Position numbers and translations under genes: made by a program. The notes beneath the pieces were generated by a model that was not told where the DNA came from, did no database searches, and saw only the letters and a list, made by a program, of their open reading frames with translations. A stretch of 26,474 bases of DNA, from contig JBBQRS010000068.1 of assembly GCA_038214535.1 (NCBI GenBank), positions 1-26,474 on the forward strand, in the 5' to 3' direction. This DNA comes from JBBQRS01 sp038214535. GTDB taxonomy: Bacteria; Chloroflexota; Anaerolineae; CG2-30-64-16. This document shows, one piece after another, positions 7,831 to 15,553 of the stretch (position 1 is its first letter; each line of letters starts with the position of its first letter).

Positions 7831-9258
7831 ATGTCTGACAAAGCGCGTAAATTCACGCGGCGCGACTTTCTGAGGCTGGGCGGCTTGACCGCAGGCGGCG
7901 CAGTGCTGGCCGCGTGCGCGGCCCCGGCCGCGGCCCCTCAGGTCGTCAAAGAGACCGTGGTGGTCGAAACGGAAAAAGTCGTCCAGCAGACGGTCGAAGT
8001 CGCCAAAGAGGTGACGGTCAAGGAGACCGTCGTCGTCTCGCAAGAGCAGGTCGTCCTGACCGCCGCTCACGCCTGGGAAGCCGCCTTCATGAACGTGCAG
8101 GTCGAGTGGGACGGCATGTTCATGGAACGCCACCCCGACATTTTCGTGAAGCAGATTAACAGCACGTGGAACGATCACAATCAGACCGTGCCCACCTGGG
8201 CCGCGGCGGGTGAACTTCCCGACATCATCTACGTCCACGGCAGCCGTGCTTTCCCCTGGAATTTCGAGGGGATCATGATGTCGAACCAGGACTACATTGA
8301 CAACGACCCCGGATTCAACGTCGAAGACGTCTGGGAAGAGGCGCGCCGTCTCTATCGCTTGAACGGCAAACAATATGAGATCCCCTACGATCACGGACCC
8401 ATGATCATGGGGTACAACAAGGACATCTTCGACGCCGCCGGCGAACCGTATCCGACGGCGGACTGGACGATGGACGACTTCCTGGCCAAGGCCAAGCGGT
8501 TGACCAAGGATCCCATCTGGGGCTACAGCGGCTACTACGGCGGCGTTGTCGGCCTCGGCAACGAGCTGGGCATCTCGCTCGTCGGCCCCTTCGGCGGTTC
8601 AGTCTTCAGCGATGACGAAACCAAGCTCCTCCTCGACTCTGCCGAGGCGAAGGCCGGCTTGCAGTTCTTCTCCGACATGATCCACGTGGACAAGGTCGCC
8701 CCGGCGCCTGACGTTTCGAACTCCTTCCCCGCCGGCATCTGGATCGCCGGCGTCGCGGCCATGTTCGGCCTCGCCACCTGGGGCGTGCCGCAGATGGTCA
8801 CCTATGGCGACTTCAACTGGGACGTCGCGCCGTGGCCCAAAGGCCCCAAAGGCCAGGTCGCCGGTTCCTTCGGCTCCGGCTTCGGCACGACCCGCGACAG
8901 CAAGCACCCGGATCAATGCTGGACCTACCTGAGCGAATATCTCTCGAGAGAGGGCATGGAGTTCATGTGGGGTGCATCCGGCCGTGGCAGCCCGGCGCGC
9001 AAGTCTGCGTACCAGAGCTACCTCGATTCCCCAGATGCGCCCGAACACGCCCAGTTCTTCCTGGATGCACTGGACACCTATGCCATCACCGGCCACCCGT
9101 ATCAGACCCTGGCCGCCGGTGAGGTCGTAGACATCTTCAACCGCAACACGGCGCTCGTCAACACCGGTGACACCACCGTAGACGAAGCCGTCACCAACAT
9201 CATGTCCGAAGCGACCCCGGTCCTCCAGGCCGCGGACGCCAAGATGAAGGGCGGCTGA
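7831..9258 (+). CDS. Tat-exported lipoprotein, ABC sugar-binding protein (family 1)
   Basis: 475 residues; AAGGAG lies 8 bases before the ATG. The N-terminus has the twin-arginine motif TRRDFL (9-14) and a lipobox LAAC with Cys29, so a folded lipoprotein is expected outside the membrane. Residues 31-75 form a Val/Lys/Glu/Thr-rich spacer with repeated KETVVV units (40-45 and 64-69). The remainder looks like a family 1 extracellular solute-binding protein, with GELPDIIYVHG and the cleft segment GPMIMGYNKDIFDAAGEP. The two permease genes downstream make a CUT1 carbohydrate importer. The substrate is inferred to be a fucosylated oligosaccharide from the flanking glycosidases, not from the protein itself. 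The gap to the permease gene contains two strong stem-loops. Confidence 0.92.
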   Translation: MSDKARKFTRRDFLRLGGLTAGGAVLAACAAPAAAPQVVKETVVVETEKVVQQTVEVAKEVTVKETVVVSQEQVVLTAAHAWEAAFMNVQVEWDGMFMERHPDIFVKQINSTWNDHNQTVPTWAAAGELPDIIYVHGSRAFPWNFEGIMMSNQDYIDNDPGFNVEDVWEEARRLYRLNGKQYEIPYDHGPMIMGYNKDIFDAAGEPYPTADWTMDDFLAKAKRLTKDPIWGYSGYYGGVVGLGNELGISLVGPFGGSVFSDDETKLLLDSAEAKAGLQFFSDMIHVDKVAPAPDVSNSFPAGIWIAGVAAMFGLATWGVPQMVTYGDFNWDVAPWPKGPKGQVAGSFGSGFGTTRDSKHPDQCWTYLSEYLSREGMEFMWGASGRGSPARKSAYQSYLDSPDAPEHAQFFLDALDTYAITGHPYQTLAAGEVVDIFNRNTALVNTGDTTVDEAVTNIMSEATPVLQAADAKMKGG

Positions 9259-9273
9259 TCGTAGCCGTCTGTC

Positions 9274-9319
9274 CCTTGCGTTGCTGCGCCCCGCTGACTG
9301 TGAGCGCAGCAACGCAAGG
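9274..9319 (+). other. Stem-loop after binding-protein gene (first)
   Basis: Exact 16-bp arms CCTTGCGTTGCTGCGC (9274-9289) and 9304-9319 with a 14-base loop. It follows the binding-protein stop by 15 bases and has no U tract. This is the usual position for an mRNA-stabilising or attenuating structure that lets a binding protein be made in excess of its permeases. Confidence 0.7.
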
Positions 9320-9324
9320 CTGCC

Positions 9325-9350
9325 GGGAGGGCGGCAGACACCGCCCTCCC
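9325..9350 (+). other. Stem-loop after binding-protein gene (second)
   Basis: GGGAGGGCGG (9325-9334) pairs exactly with CCGCCCTCCC (9341-9350) around a 6-base loop. It starts only five bases after the first stem-loop and ends 13 bases before the GAGGTGA ribosome binding site of the permease gene. Confidence 0.7.
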
Positions 9351-9376
9351 ATATCCGTCTTACGAGGTGAGAAGCT

Positions 9377-10315
9377 ATGACAGCATCAACAGCCACCCAG
9401 CCGGTGAAACAGCGCAAGCTGAGCATGCGCCAGCGCGAGAGCATTGATTTCTACATTGCCATCGCGCCCTGGCTCATCGGCTTCTTCCTGTTCACCGGTG
9501 GCCCGATCCTCTTCTCGATGATTATGAGCCTGACTGATTGGTCTGGGCTCACGACGCGGAACTTCATCGGTATCCAGAACTATGTGACCATGTTGGGTCA
9601 GGACAAACTATTCTGGATTTCCCTGAAGAACACCTTTTACTATGCGTTCGCCAGCGTCGGGTTGGGCACGTTCGGCGCGCTCCTGGCCGCGATGCTGTTG
9701 AATCAGAAGGTGCCGGGCACGTCGGTCTTTCGCACCCTCTTTTACCTGCCGTCGGTCACCAGCGGCGTCGCCGTCGCCATCATGTGGATCTGGATGTTCA
9801 ACCCCCAGGTCGGCATGATCAATTACCTGCTCTCGCTGATCGGCATCAAAGGCCCCGGCTGGCTCAACAGCCAGACCTGGGCCATGCCGGCGCTCATCTT
9901 CATGAGCCTGTGGGGCATCGGCGGCAACATGATCATCATCCTGGCCGGCCTTCAGGGCATCCCGGATCACCTTTACGAGGCCGCGAAGATTGACGGCGCC
10001 AGCAAATGGACCGAATTTCGGAACATCACCATCCCCATGCTGTCACCGGTGCTCTTCTTCGTGATCATCATCTCGGTCATCGAGTCGTTCCAGATCTTCA
10101 CGAACGTCTACGTGATGACCCGCGGCGGTCCCGGCACGGCGACCCTCGTCTACGTAATGCACCTTTACCTGAATGCATTCGAATACCAGAAGATGGGGTA
10201 CGCGTCCGCACTGGCCTGGGTGCTCTTCCTCATTATCATGGCGATGACCCTCATTCAGCTCAAAGCCAGCAATCGCTGGGTGTATTACGAAGGCGATACG
10301 GAGGGGGGAGAATAA
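9377..10315 (+). CDS. ABC sugar permease, MalF/UgpA-like
   Basis: 312 residues; GAGGTGA (9364-9370) precedes the ATG. It is an integral membrane protein with about six hydrophobic segments, including residues 27-53 and 87-108. The cytoplasmic EAA loop, YEAAKIDGASKWTEFRNITI (200-219), is the site that docks the ATPase. The short soluble N-terminus and overall length fit the first permease of CUT1 importers. It is separated by one base from the second permease gene, so the two are co-translated. No ATP-binding subunit is encoded in the window, so a shared MsmK-like ATPase elsewhere is expected. Confidence 0.95.
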   Translation: MTASTATQPVKQRKLSMRQRESIDFYIAIAPWLIGFFLFTGGPILFSMIMSLTDWSGLTTRNFIGIQNYVTMLGQDKLFWISLKNTFYYAFASVGLGTFGALLAAMLLNQKVPGTSVFRTLFYLPSVTSGVAVAIMWIWMFNPQVGMINYLLSLIGIKGPGWLNSQTWAMPALIFMSLWGIGGNMIIILAGLQGIPDHLYEAAKIDGASKWTEFRNITIPMLSPVLFFVIIISVIESFQIFTNVYVMTRGGPGTATLVYVMHLYLNAFEYQKMGYASALAWVLFLIIMAMTLIQLKASNRWVYYEGDTEGGE

Positions 10316-10316
10316 G

Positions 10317-11219
10317 ATGCAACAGGTTGCCGGACAGACCGAAACGGTCCCCGTTCACTATGACGTAGCGTGGTACAAACGCCCCGAAACACGGCAGGTC
10401 TTCAAGACGATTCTCTTCTTCGCCATCGCGATCCCCATTGCGGTCGCGCTGATCCTGCCCTTCCTCTGGATGGTCTCCACCTCGTTGAAGGTGCCCAAAC
10501 AGATCTTCAAGTTCCCGCCGATCTGGATCCCCAATCCGATCCAGTGGCAGAACTACCCGGACGCATGGACCAAGTACACCAACTTCAACATCCCGTTGAT
10601 GAACTCGCTCATCGTCACCCTGACCAACATCGCGGGCAACCTCTTCTCCTGCTCGCTGGCAGCCTATGGCTTCGCCCGTTTGCGCGCGCCGGGCAAGAAC
10701 ATCCTGTTCATGCTGGTGCTGGGCACCATGATGGTTCCGATGTGGGTCACCCTCATCCCGCAATACGTGCTCTTCGCCCGGCTCGGTTGGACCAACACCC
10801 TGCTACCGCTCACCGTGCCGGCCTGGTTCGGGTGGCCCTTCTTCATCTTCCTGCTGCGCCAGTTCTTCCTGACGCTGCCCAAGGAACTCGACGACGCCGC
10901 CCGCATTGACGGCGCGTCCACGTGGGGCATCTTCAGCCGCATCCTGCTCCCGCTCACCAAACCGGCGCTCGCCACCGTGGCCGTCTTCTCCTTCATCGGC
11001 AACTGGAACAACTTCATCGCGCCGCTGATCTACCTGCGCGACCCGGAGAAGCAGACCCTGGCGCTCGCCATGCAACGCTTCCAGGGCACGCAGGGCAACG
11101 TCCAGTATAACTACATGATGGCGGTGGCGGTGATTTCGCTCATCCCCATCATCGTCCTCTTCTTCGTCGCCCAACGCTTCTTCGTCCAGGGCATCGTGAT
11201 GTCCGGCATCAAGGGCTAG
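10317..11219 (+). CDS. ABC sugar permease, MalG/UgpE-like
   Basis: 300 residues; GGGGGAG (10304-10310) precedes the ATG and overlaps the end of the upstream gene. Hydrophobic segments begin at about residue 30. The EAA-type loop is ELDDAARIDGASTWGIFSRI (190-209), followed by LLPLTKPAL. The C-terminal hydrophobic helix and short tail (VQGIVMSGIKG) are typical of the second CUT1 permease. Together with the preceding permease it forms the channel for the imported oligosaccharide. Confidence 0.95.
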   Translation: MQQVAGQTETVPVHYDVAWYKRPETRQVFKTILFFAIAIPIAVALILPFLWMVSTSLKVPKQIFKFPPIWIPNPIQWQNYPDAWTKYTNFNIPLMNSLIVTLTNIAGNLFSCSLAAYGFARLRAPGKNILFMLVLGTMMVPMWVTLIPQYVLFARLGWTNTLLPLTVPAWFGWPFFIFLLRQFFLTLPKELDDAARIDGASTWGIFSRILLPLTKPALATVAVFSFIGNWNNFIAPLIYLRDPEKQTLALAMQRFQGTQGNVQYNYMMAVAVISLIPIIVLFFVAQRFFVQGIVMSGIKG

Positions 11220-11239
11220 GCCGAAGATGAGACCCCTGT

Positions 11240-11265
11240 GGCATGGCCGGCGCGCCGGCCATGCC
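11240..11265. terminator. Perfect 26-bp GC palindrome, possible terminator of ABC operon
   Basis: GGCATGGCCGGCG and its exact reverse complement are joined without spacer, so the real loop would be about four bases. It lies 20 bases after the stop of the second permease gene and 35 bases before the MFS start. No U tract follows (GCCTTAGC), so termination is only suggested. Confidence 0.45.
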
Positions 11266-11300
11266 GCCTTAGCGCCCGTCGCGCCATCTGAGAACGCCGC

Positions 11301-12581
11301 GTGATCCAACCCCTGCTCCGCCGCGCCGATCAAACCCGTGCGTCTTTCGCCGGCGTCCAGGGCAACGCCCGCGTCATCGTGCTCACCGAAGGGGTGGGGG
11401 CGGTCTTCTTCCAATGGTACACCACCTACCTTCCGCTTTACATGCTCGGCCTGGGCGTGACCGAATTGCAGGTCGGCCTGCTGGCCAGCCTGCTTACGGC
11501 CTCAGCATTCGTCAGCACGCTGCTTGGCGGTTACTTCGCCGACCGGTTCGGCCGCAAGCGCGTGTTGGTCATCGGCGACATCCTCTGCTGGGGCATCCCG
11601 ATGCTGCTCTACGCCATCGCCCGCAACCCCTGGTATTTCGTGGCCGGGCGCATCATCAACGGCTTCGTCTACATCGTCGTCCCCAGCTTCGACTGTCTCT
11701 TCGTGGAAGATGTTCCAGAAAAACACCGGGCAGCAGTCTTCAACATGTTCCAGTTCCTCACGTCGGCGGCCAGCCTGCTTGCGCCTGTGGCGGGCATCAT
11801 GGTCGCCGTGTGGAGCATCGTTCCGGCAGGACGCGTCATCATGACGGCCAACATGATCTCCGCGATCAGCATCGCCATAGTCCGTCAGTTCACCCTCCAC
11901 GAGACGACGGTCGGCGTGGCGCGCATGTCGGTCATGCAAACCACGTCACCGGCAACGCTGGCTCGCGAGTATCGCGGCGTGGTGCGCCGCCTCGTGAGTC
12001 ACAGCCCCACGCGCAACTATCTGATCATCCGCAACCTCGTGGCCTTCGTGGGGGTCATGTGGACAACCTACGCCGCGATCTACCTGGCCGATCCGGGTGG
12101 CATGAGGTTGCCCAAAAGCGCGATCTCGTTGCTGCCATTCGTTGCCGCCCTCGTCACCCTGGGCCTGATCCTGCTGGCCGCCCGCCGGATCGGTTCTGCG
12201 CAGGTCTACGGCAACTTGCTGCTCGGCGGCGCGTTTTGGATCGCCGGCGGTCTGGTGTTCTTGTTCGCGCGGCCCGGCGCGTTGTGGCTCGCCCTGCTCT
12301 ACACCAGCCTCAATGCGATCGGCATGGCAATCTACCAACCGGCCAACCAGAGTTATTGGGCCAACATCATTGACGACCACAACCGCGCTGCGACCTTCTC
12401 CGCGGCAACCGCGCTCACCCTGCTCGTCTCACTGCCCGCAGGCCCGCTGGCGGGCGCGCTGTACGTATGGCAGCCGCGCGCGCCGTTCGTATTATGCCTG
12501 ATCCTGATGGCCCTGACATTGGCGCTCATCGCCGCCTATGTCCCGCGCGCGTCGTCCGCGCCCGCGCCGACGCCTTCGTAA
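11301..12581 (+). CDS. Major facilitator superfamily transporter
   Basis: 426 residues from a GTG start with poor Shine-Dalgarno, so the start is uncertain. The loop between helices 2 and 3 has GGYFADRFGRKRVL (76-89), the MFS motif A. Many hydrophobic segments are present, consistent with 12 helices in two bundles split by a basic central loop around residues 205-240. The C-terminus is Ala/Pro/Ser-rich. It could import a monosaccharide or export a product. Its position between the ABC importer and a fucosidase gene suggests that it moves a sugar of this pathway. Nothing in the sequence identifies the substrate. Confidence 0.9.
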   Translation: MIQPLLRRADQTRASFAGVQGNARVIVLTEGVGAVFFQWYTTYLPLYMLGLGVTELQVGLLASLLTASAFVSTLLGGYFADRFGRKRVLVIGDILCWGIPMLLYAIARNPWYFVAGRIINGFVYIVVPSFDCLFVEDVPEKHRAAVFNMFQFLTSAASLLAPVAGIMVAVWSIVPAGRVIMTANMISAISIAIVRQFTLHETTVGVARMSVMQTTSPATLAREYRGVVRRLVSHSPTRNYLIIRNLVAFVGVMWTTYAAIYLADPGGMRLPKSAISLLPFVAALVTLGLILLAARRIGSAQVYGNLLLGGAFWIAGGLVFLFARPGALWLALLYTSLNAIGMAIYQPANQSYWANIIDDHNRAATFSAATALTLLVSLPAGPLAGALYVWQPRAPFVLCLILMALTLALIAAYVPRASSAPAPTPS

Positions 12582-12587
12582 CGATCT

Positions 12588-12644
12588 TGTAGTCTAGCCC
12601 CTTGTGGGCGTCACCGGCGGACGCCCACAAGGGGCTAGACTACA
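12588..12644. other. Perfect 25-bp-arm hairpin between MFS and GH29 genes
   Basis: 12588-12612 and 12620-12644 are exact reverse complements around a 7-base loop (ACCGGCG). It starts seven bases after the MFS stop. GAGTTTT follows, so it could act as a bidirectional terminator, and the TTTTCGGAT word at 12648 begins three bases later. I saw no second copy in this window. Confidence 0.75.
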
Positions 12645-12647
12645 GAG

Positions 12648-12656
12648 TTTTCGGAT
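12648..12656 (+). promoter_or_regulatory. TTTTCGGAT word upstream of second GH29 gene
   Basis: The same nine bases occur at 144-152 and 15499-15507, also just upstream of genes. Here it lies 31 bases before the start codon. Function is unknown; it is a candidate operator or leader element. Confidence 0.35.
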
Positions 12657-12687
12657 CGAAATACCAAACCAAGAGAGGAATACACAC

Positions 12688-14148
12688 ATGTCTCAAGCAG
12701 TCACCGGCCCCTTCGAACCCACCTGGGAATCCCTCAAGACCTACGAAGTCCCCGAGTGGTACCTCGACGCCAAGTTCGGCATCTTCATCCATTGGGGCCT
12801 CTACGCCGTGCCCGCCTTCGGCAACGAGTGGTACCCGCGCAACATGTACCTCAAGGATCGCCCCGAGTTCGAGCATCACGTCAAGACCTGGGGGCCACAA
12901 AGCGAGTTCGGCTACAAAGACTTCATCCCCATGTTCAAGGCCGAAAAATACGACCCCGCCGCCTGGGCCGCCCTCTTCAAACGCTCCGGCGCAAAGTACG
13001 TCATGCCCGTCGCCGAACACCACGACGGCTTCCCCATGTATGACTCCGCGCTGACCGAATGGTGCGCGGCGAAAATGGGGCCGAAGCGCGACCTCATCGG
13101 CGACCTCGCGGACGCTGTGCGCGCCGAAGGGCTGGTCTTCAGCGCCTCCTCGCACCGCGCCGAGCACTGGTGGTTCATGAACGGCGGCCGCGCCTTCGAT
13201 TCCGACGTCAACGACCCGCGCTACGCCGATTTCTACGGCCCGGCGACTGTCATCCCCAACTCGGAAGGCCCGCATAGCGACGGCGCATGGCACAGCCAGG
13301 ACTGGCGACCGCGCCCCGACGCCAAATTCCTGGAAGACTGGCTGGCGCGTACCTGCGAGATCGTAGACAAATACCGCCCGCAAGTCCTCTGGTTCGACTG
13401 GTGGATCGAGCAGGCGGCCCTTGAGCCTTACATGCAACGCTTCGCCGCCTACTACTACAACCGCGGCGTCGAATGGGGCCTGGGCGTCGCCATCAACTAC
13501 AAGTACGATCCCTTCCCCACTGACGCCGCCGTCTTCGACATCGAGCGCGGCCAGGCCACCGAGAGGCTCCCCTATTTCTGGCAGACCGATACCTCCATCT
13601 CCAAGAACTCGTGGGGCTACGTGGCCGAGCAGGACTACAAGACCGCGAAGGACATCATCGGCGACTTGGCCGACATCGTGAGCAAGAACGGCTGCCTGCT
13701 CCTCAACATCGGCCCCCGTCCCGACGGCACGATCCCCGAACCGGAGATCGCCATCCTCGAGGAAATCGGCGCATGGCTGGCCGTCAACGGCGAGGCCATC
13801 TACGGCACGCGCCCGTGGACGATCTACGGCGAAGGCCCCACCCAGGTCGTCGGCGGCGCGTTCCACGACACCGCCCGCACCGGCTTCACCGCGCAGGACA
13901 TCCGCTTCACCACGAAGGGCGACGCGCTCTATGCCCTTGCGCTCGGCCACCCGGAACACGGTCGCATCGAGATCAACTCACTGGCCGAAGGCAGCGCGCA
14001 CTACCCCGGCGCGCTTGCCACAGTCGAGCTTCTCGGCGCTCCCGGCGCGGCCGCCTGGTCTCGCACGCCCGCCGGCCTCACCGTCACCCTCCCCGCCGGG
14101 CTAACCCCCGCGCCCGCGTACGCGCTGAAGATCACGCCCGCCGCATAA
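12688..14148 (+). CDS. GH29 alpha-L-fucosidase (second copy)
   Basis: 486 residues. The ATG at 12688 is chosen over an upstream GTG (12604) because AGAGAGGA (12672-12679) lies just before it and the upstream part would cross a hairpin. FGIFIHWGLYAVPAF (30-44) and PVAEHHDGFPMYD (107-119) are GH29 signatures. VLWFDWW (233-239) places the nucleophile at Asp237, and Glu286 in FDIERG is a candidate acid/base. DIVSKNGCLLLNIGPRPDGT closes the barrel. It differs clearly from the first GH29 gene around the nucleophile (WFDWW against WNDIAY), so the two probably have different linkage preferences. No signal peptide is seen. It is preceded by a hairpin and followed by a palindromic repeat, so it may be its own transcription unit. 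Confidence 0.93.
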   Translation: MSQAVTGPFEPTWESLKTYEVPEWYLDAKFGIFIHWGLYAVPAFGNEWYPRNMYLKDRPEFEHHVKTWGPQSEFGYKDFIPMFKAEKYDPAAWAALFKRSGAKYVMPVAEHHDGFPMYDSALTEWCAAKMGPKRDLIGDLADAVRAEGLVFSASSHRAEHWWFMNGGRAFDSDVNDPRYADFYGPATVIPNSEGPHSDGAWHSQDWRPRPDAKFLEDWLARTCEIVDKYRPQVLWFDWWIEQAALEPYMQRFAAYYYNRGVEWGLGVAINYKYDPFPTDAAVFDIERGQATERLPYFWQTDTSISKNSWGYVAEQDYKTAKDIIGDLADIVSKNGCLLLNIGPRPDGTIPEPEIAILEEIGAWLAVNGEAIYGTRPWTIYGEGPTQVVGGAFHDTARTGFTAQDIRFTTKGDALYALALGHPEHGRIEINSLAEGSAHYPGALATVELLGAPGAAAWSRTPAGLTVTLPAGLTPAPAYALKITPAA

Positions 14149-14163
14149 TCTTCCGCCGGGGCG

Positions 14164-14231
14164 CCCCTTCGTCGTGCCGGCTTTAGCCGTGGTGTAACCC
14201 CCCACCGGCTAACGCCGTCACTACGAAGGGG
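14164..14231. repeat. CTTCGTAGTGACGGC palindrome family, copy 1 (diverged)
   Basis: CCCCTTCGT at 14164 pairs with ACGAAGGGG ending at 14231. The arms continue through TGCCGGCTTTAGCC and GGCTAACGCCGTCA with a few mismatches. It is the most diverged of three related copies (others 15413-15477 and 25759-25820). It follows the GH29 stop by 15 bases. Confidence 0.75.
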
Positions 14232-14278
14232 TGGTGAGTGCGTTTTTGAAAAGATTCCTGAAATTCCTGCCGCGGTTT

Positions 14279-14308
14279 CTGGCAGCCCAATACCGAGAAT
14301 GCTACAAT
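14279..14308 (+). promoter_or_regulatory. Candidate sigma-70-type promoter with extended -10
   Basis: TGCTACAAT (14300-14308) matches the extended -10 pattern TGnTATAAT with one difference. CTGGCA (14279-14284) is a partial -35 with an 18-base spacer. Transcription would start near 14315, about 60 bases before the dehydrogenase ATG. The surrounding 14232-14373 is markedly richer in A/T than the genes. Confidence 0.5.
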
Positions 14309-14373
14309 AGAGCCATTGCCAAAAGTATCTACGCGTCCGGCTACCGTAACTGTCTCAAAGTGGAGGAAGACCC

Positions 14374-15393
14374 ATGCAAAAAGTCGTCATTCGCGGGGAA
14401 CGCCAGGCCGAACTGATTTCAACCCCCGAACCGCAACCGGTGGAAGATTGGGCGCTGGTCAAGGTCATGGTAACCCCCATGTGTACCGAGTACAAGATGT
14501 ACCAGGCCGGCCACAAGGCGGAGTTCCTGGGGCATGAGGCCGTCGGCGAAGTCGTGGCGATCGCGCAACCCGGCCCCGTGGGGGTTGGCGACCGCGTGGT
14601 CGTGATGCCACAATATCCGTGCGGCAAGTGTGCGTTGTGCGTGGCGGGCGACTACATCCACTGCGAACACACCTACGACTTCGATACCTTCACCGGCGGC
14701 CCCGAGGGCAAGGCTACCTACGCGCAATATCTTCTGAAGCCGGCCTTCCTTTTGCCGCGCATCCCCGACGACGTATCCTATGAACGCGCCGCGCTGGCGT
14801 TGTGCGCCCTCGGTCCCTCCTTCGGAGCCTTCCAGAGCATGGCCCTCAGCGCCTTCGATACGGTCCTGATTACGGGGTTGGGGCCGGTCGGGCTGGGCGC
14901 CATCGCCAATGCCCGCTTCCGCAACGCCCGCGTCATCGCGGTCGAATCGGTACCCTGGCGCATGGAGCGGGCGACGCAGTTAGGCGCGGCAGCCGTGCTC
15001 GATCCGCGCGACGCTGATATTTTGCAGAAGATCCGCCAGCTCACCGACGGCAAGGGCGTAGACGGCGCGCTGGATTGCTCCGGCACGGTGCAGGCGCAAC
15101 GCCTGTGCATAGATGCGACCCGTCGCAAGGGCAAGGTCGCCTTCGTCGGCGAATGCAACGACGACCTCGCCATCAAAGTCAGCCCCGACATGATCCGCAA
15201 GGGCCTGACCCTGATCGGTTCGTGGCATTACAACCTGAACGACTATCCCCTGATCATGCAGGTCATCCAACAATCGCCGCTGCTCGACCTTCTCGTCAGC
15301 CACGTCATGCCGATGAGCCAGGTCAGCGAGGCCTTCGAACTCCAGATGACGGGGCAAGCGGCCAAGATTCTCTTGTTGCCCTGGGAGCAATAA
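14374..15393 (+). CDS. Zinc-dependent MDR-family alcohol/sugar dehydrogenase
   Basis: 339 residues; GGAGG (14362-14366) precedes the ATG. Catalytic zinc ligands are suggested by Cys37 and His54-Glu55 in FLGHEAVGEV (51-60). The structural zinc site is complete: Cys83, Cys86, Cys89 and Cys97. The Rossmann motif GLGPVGLG is at 168-175, with an acidic residue at the end of the next strand (AVES), favouring NAD. Relatives oxidise polyols, threonine or sugars at a secondary alcohol. It opens the oxidoreductase module and has its own candidate promoter, so it may take the first oxidation step on a released sugar. The substrate is unknown. Confidence 0.85.
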   Translation: MQKVVIRGERQAELISTPEPQPVEDWALVKVMVTPMCTEYKMYQAGHKAEFLGHEAVGEVVAIAQPGPVGVGDRVVVMPQYPCGKCALCVAGDYIHCEHTYDFDTFTGGPEGKATYAQYLLKPAFLLPRIPDDVSYERAALALCALGPSFGAFQSMALSAFDTVLITGLGPVGLGAIANARFRNARVIAVESVPWRMERATQLGAAAVLDPRDADILQKIRQLTDGKGVDGALDCSGTVQAQRLCIDATRRKGKVAFVGECNDDLAIKVSPDMIRKGLTLIGSWHYNLNDYPLIMQVIQQSPLLDLLVSHVMPMSQVSEAFELQMTGQAAKILLLPWEQ

Positions 15394-15412
15394 TCCGCAT
15401 CATCATGTCTTC

Positions 15413-15477
15413 CCCTTCGTAATGACGGCTTCAGCCGTTGTCCCACCCCCAACGGCTGAAGCCGTCACTACGAAGGG
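15413..15477. repeat. CTTCGTAGTGACGGC palindrome family, copy 2
   Basis: The arms at 15413-15440 and 15450-15477 pair over 28 bases with one mismatch. The arm sequence CTTCGTAATGACGGCTTCAG is almost the same as the copy at 25759. It starts 20 bases after the dehydrogenase stop codon. Confidence 0.85.
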
Positions 15478-15498
15478 ATCGAAGGAGCGCGAGCGCAA

Positions 15499-15522
15499 TT
15501 TTCGGATAGATACTCGGAAAAA
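15499..15522 (+). promoter_or_regulatory. TTTTCGGAT word within an imperfect dyad upstream of Gfo/Idh gene
   Basis: TTTTCGGA (15499-15506) and TCGGAAAA (15514-15521) form an inverted repeat with one mismatch around a 7-base centre, an operator-like shape. CAATTTTCGGAT (15496-15507) is identical to 141-152. The start codon lies 46 bases beyond the 9-base word. Confidence 0.4.
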
Positions 15523-15553
15523 TCTACCATTTTAGACCTTAGGAGGCATCTCC

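Noticed and set aside
12604..12687. Upstream GTG extension of the second GH29 gene
   Set aside because: It would start inside the long hairpin; the ATG at 12688 has a well-placed ribosome binding site and fits the GH29 N-terminus.
12640..13959. Antisense open frame of 439 codons opposite the second GH29 gene
   Set aside because: GH29 catalytic motifs fix the coding strand; the antisense frame is a codon-bias shadow.
14231..14416. 61-codon open frame before the MDR dehydrogenase
   Set aside because: It covers the promoter-like region, overlaps the dehydrogenase start out of frame, and has no ribosome binding site.
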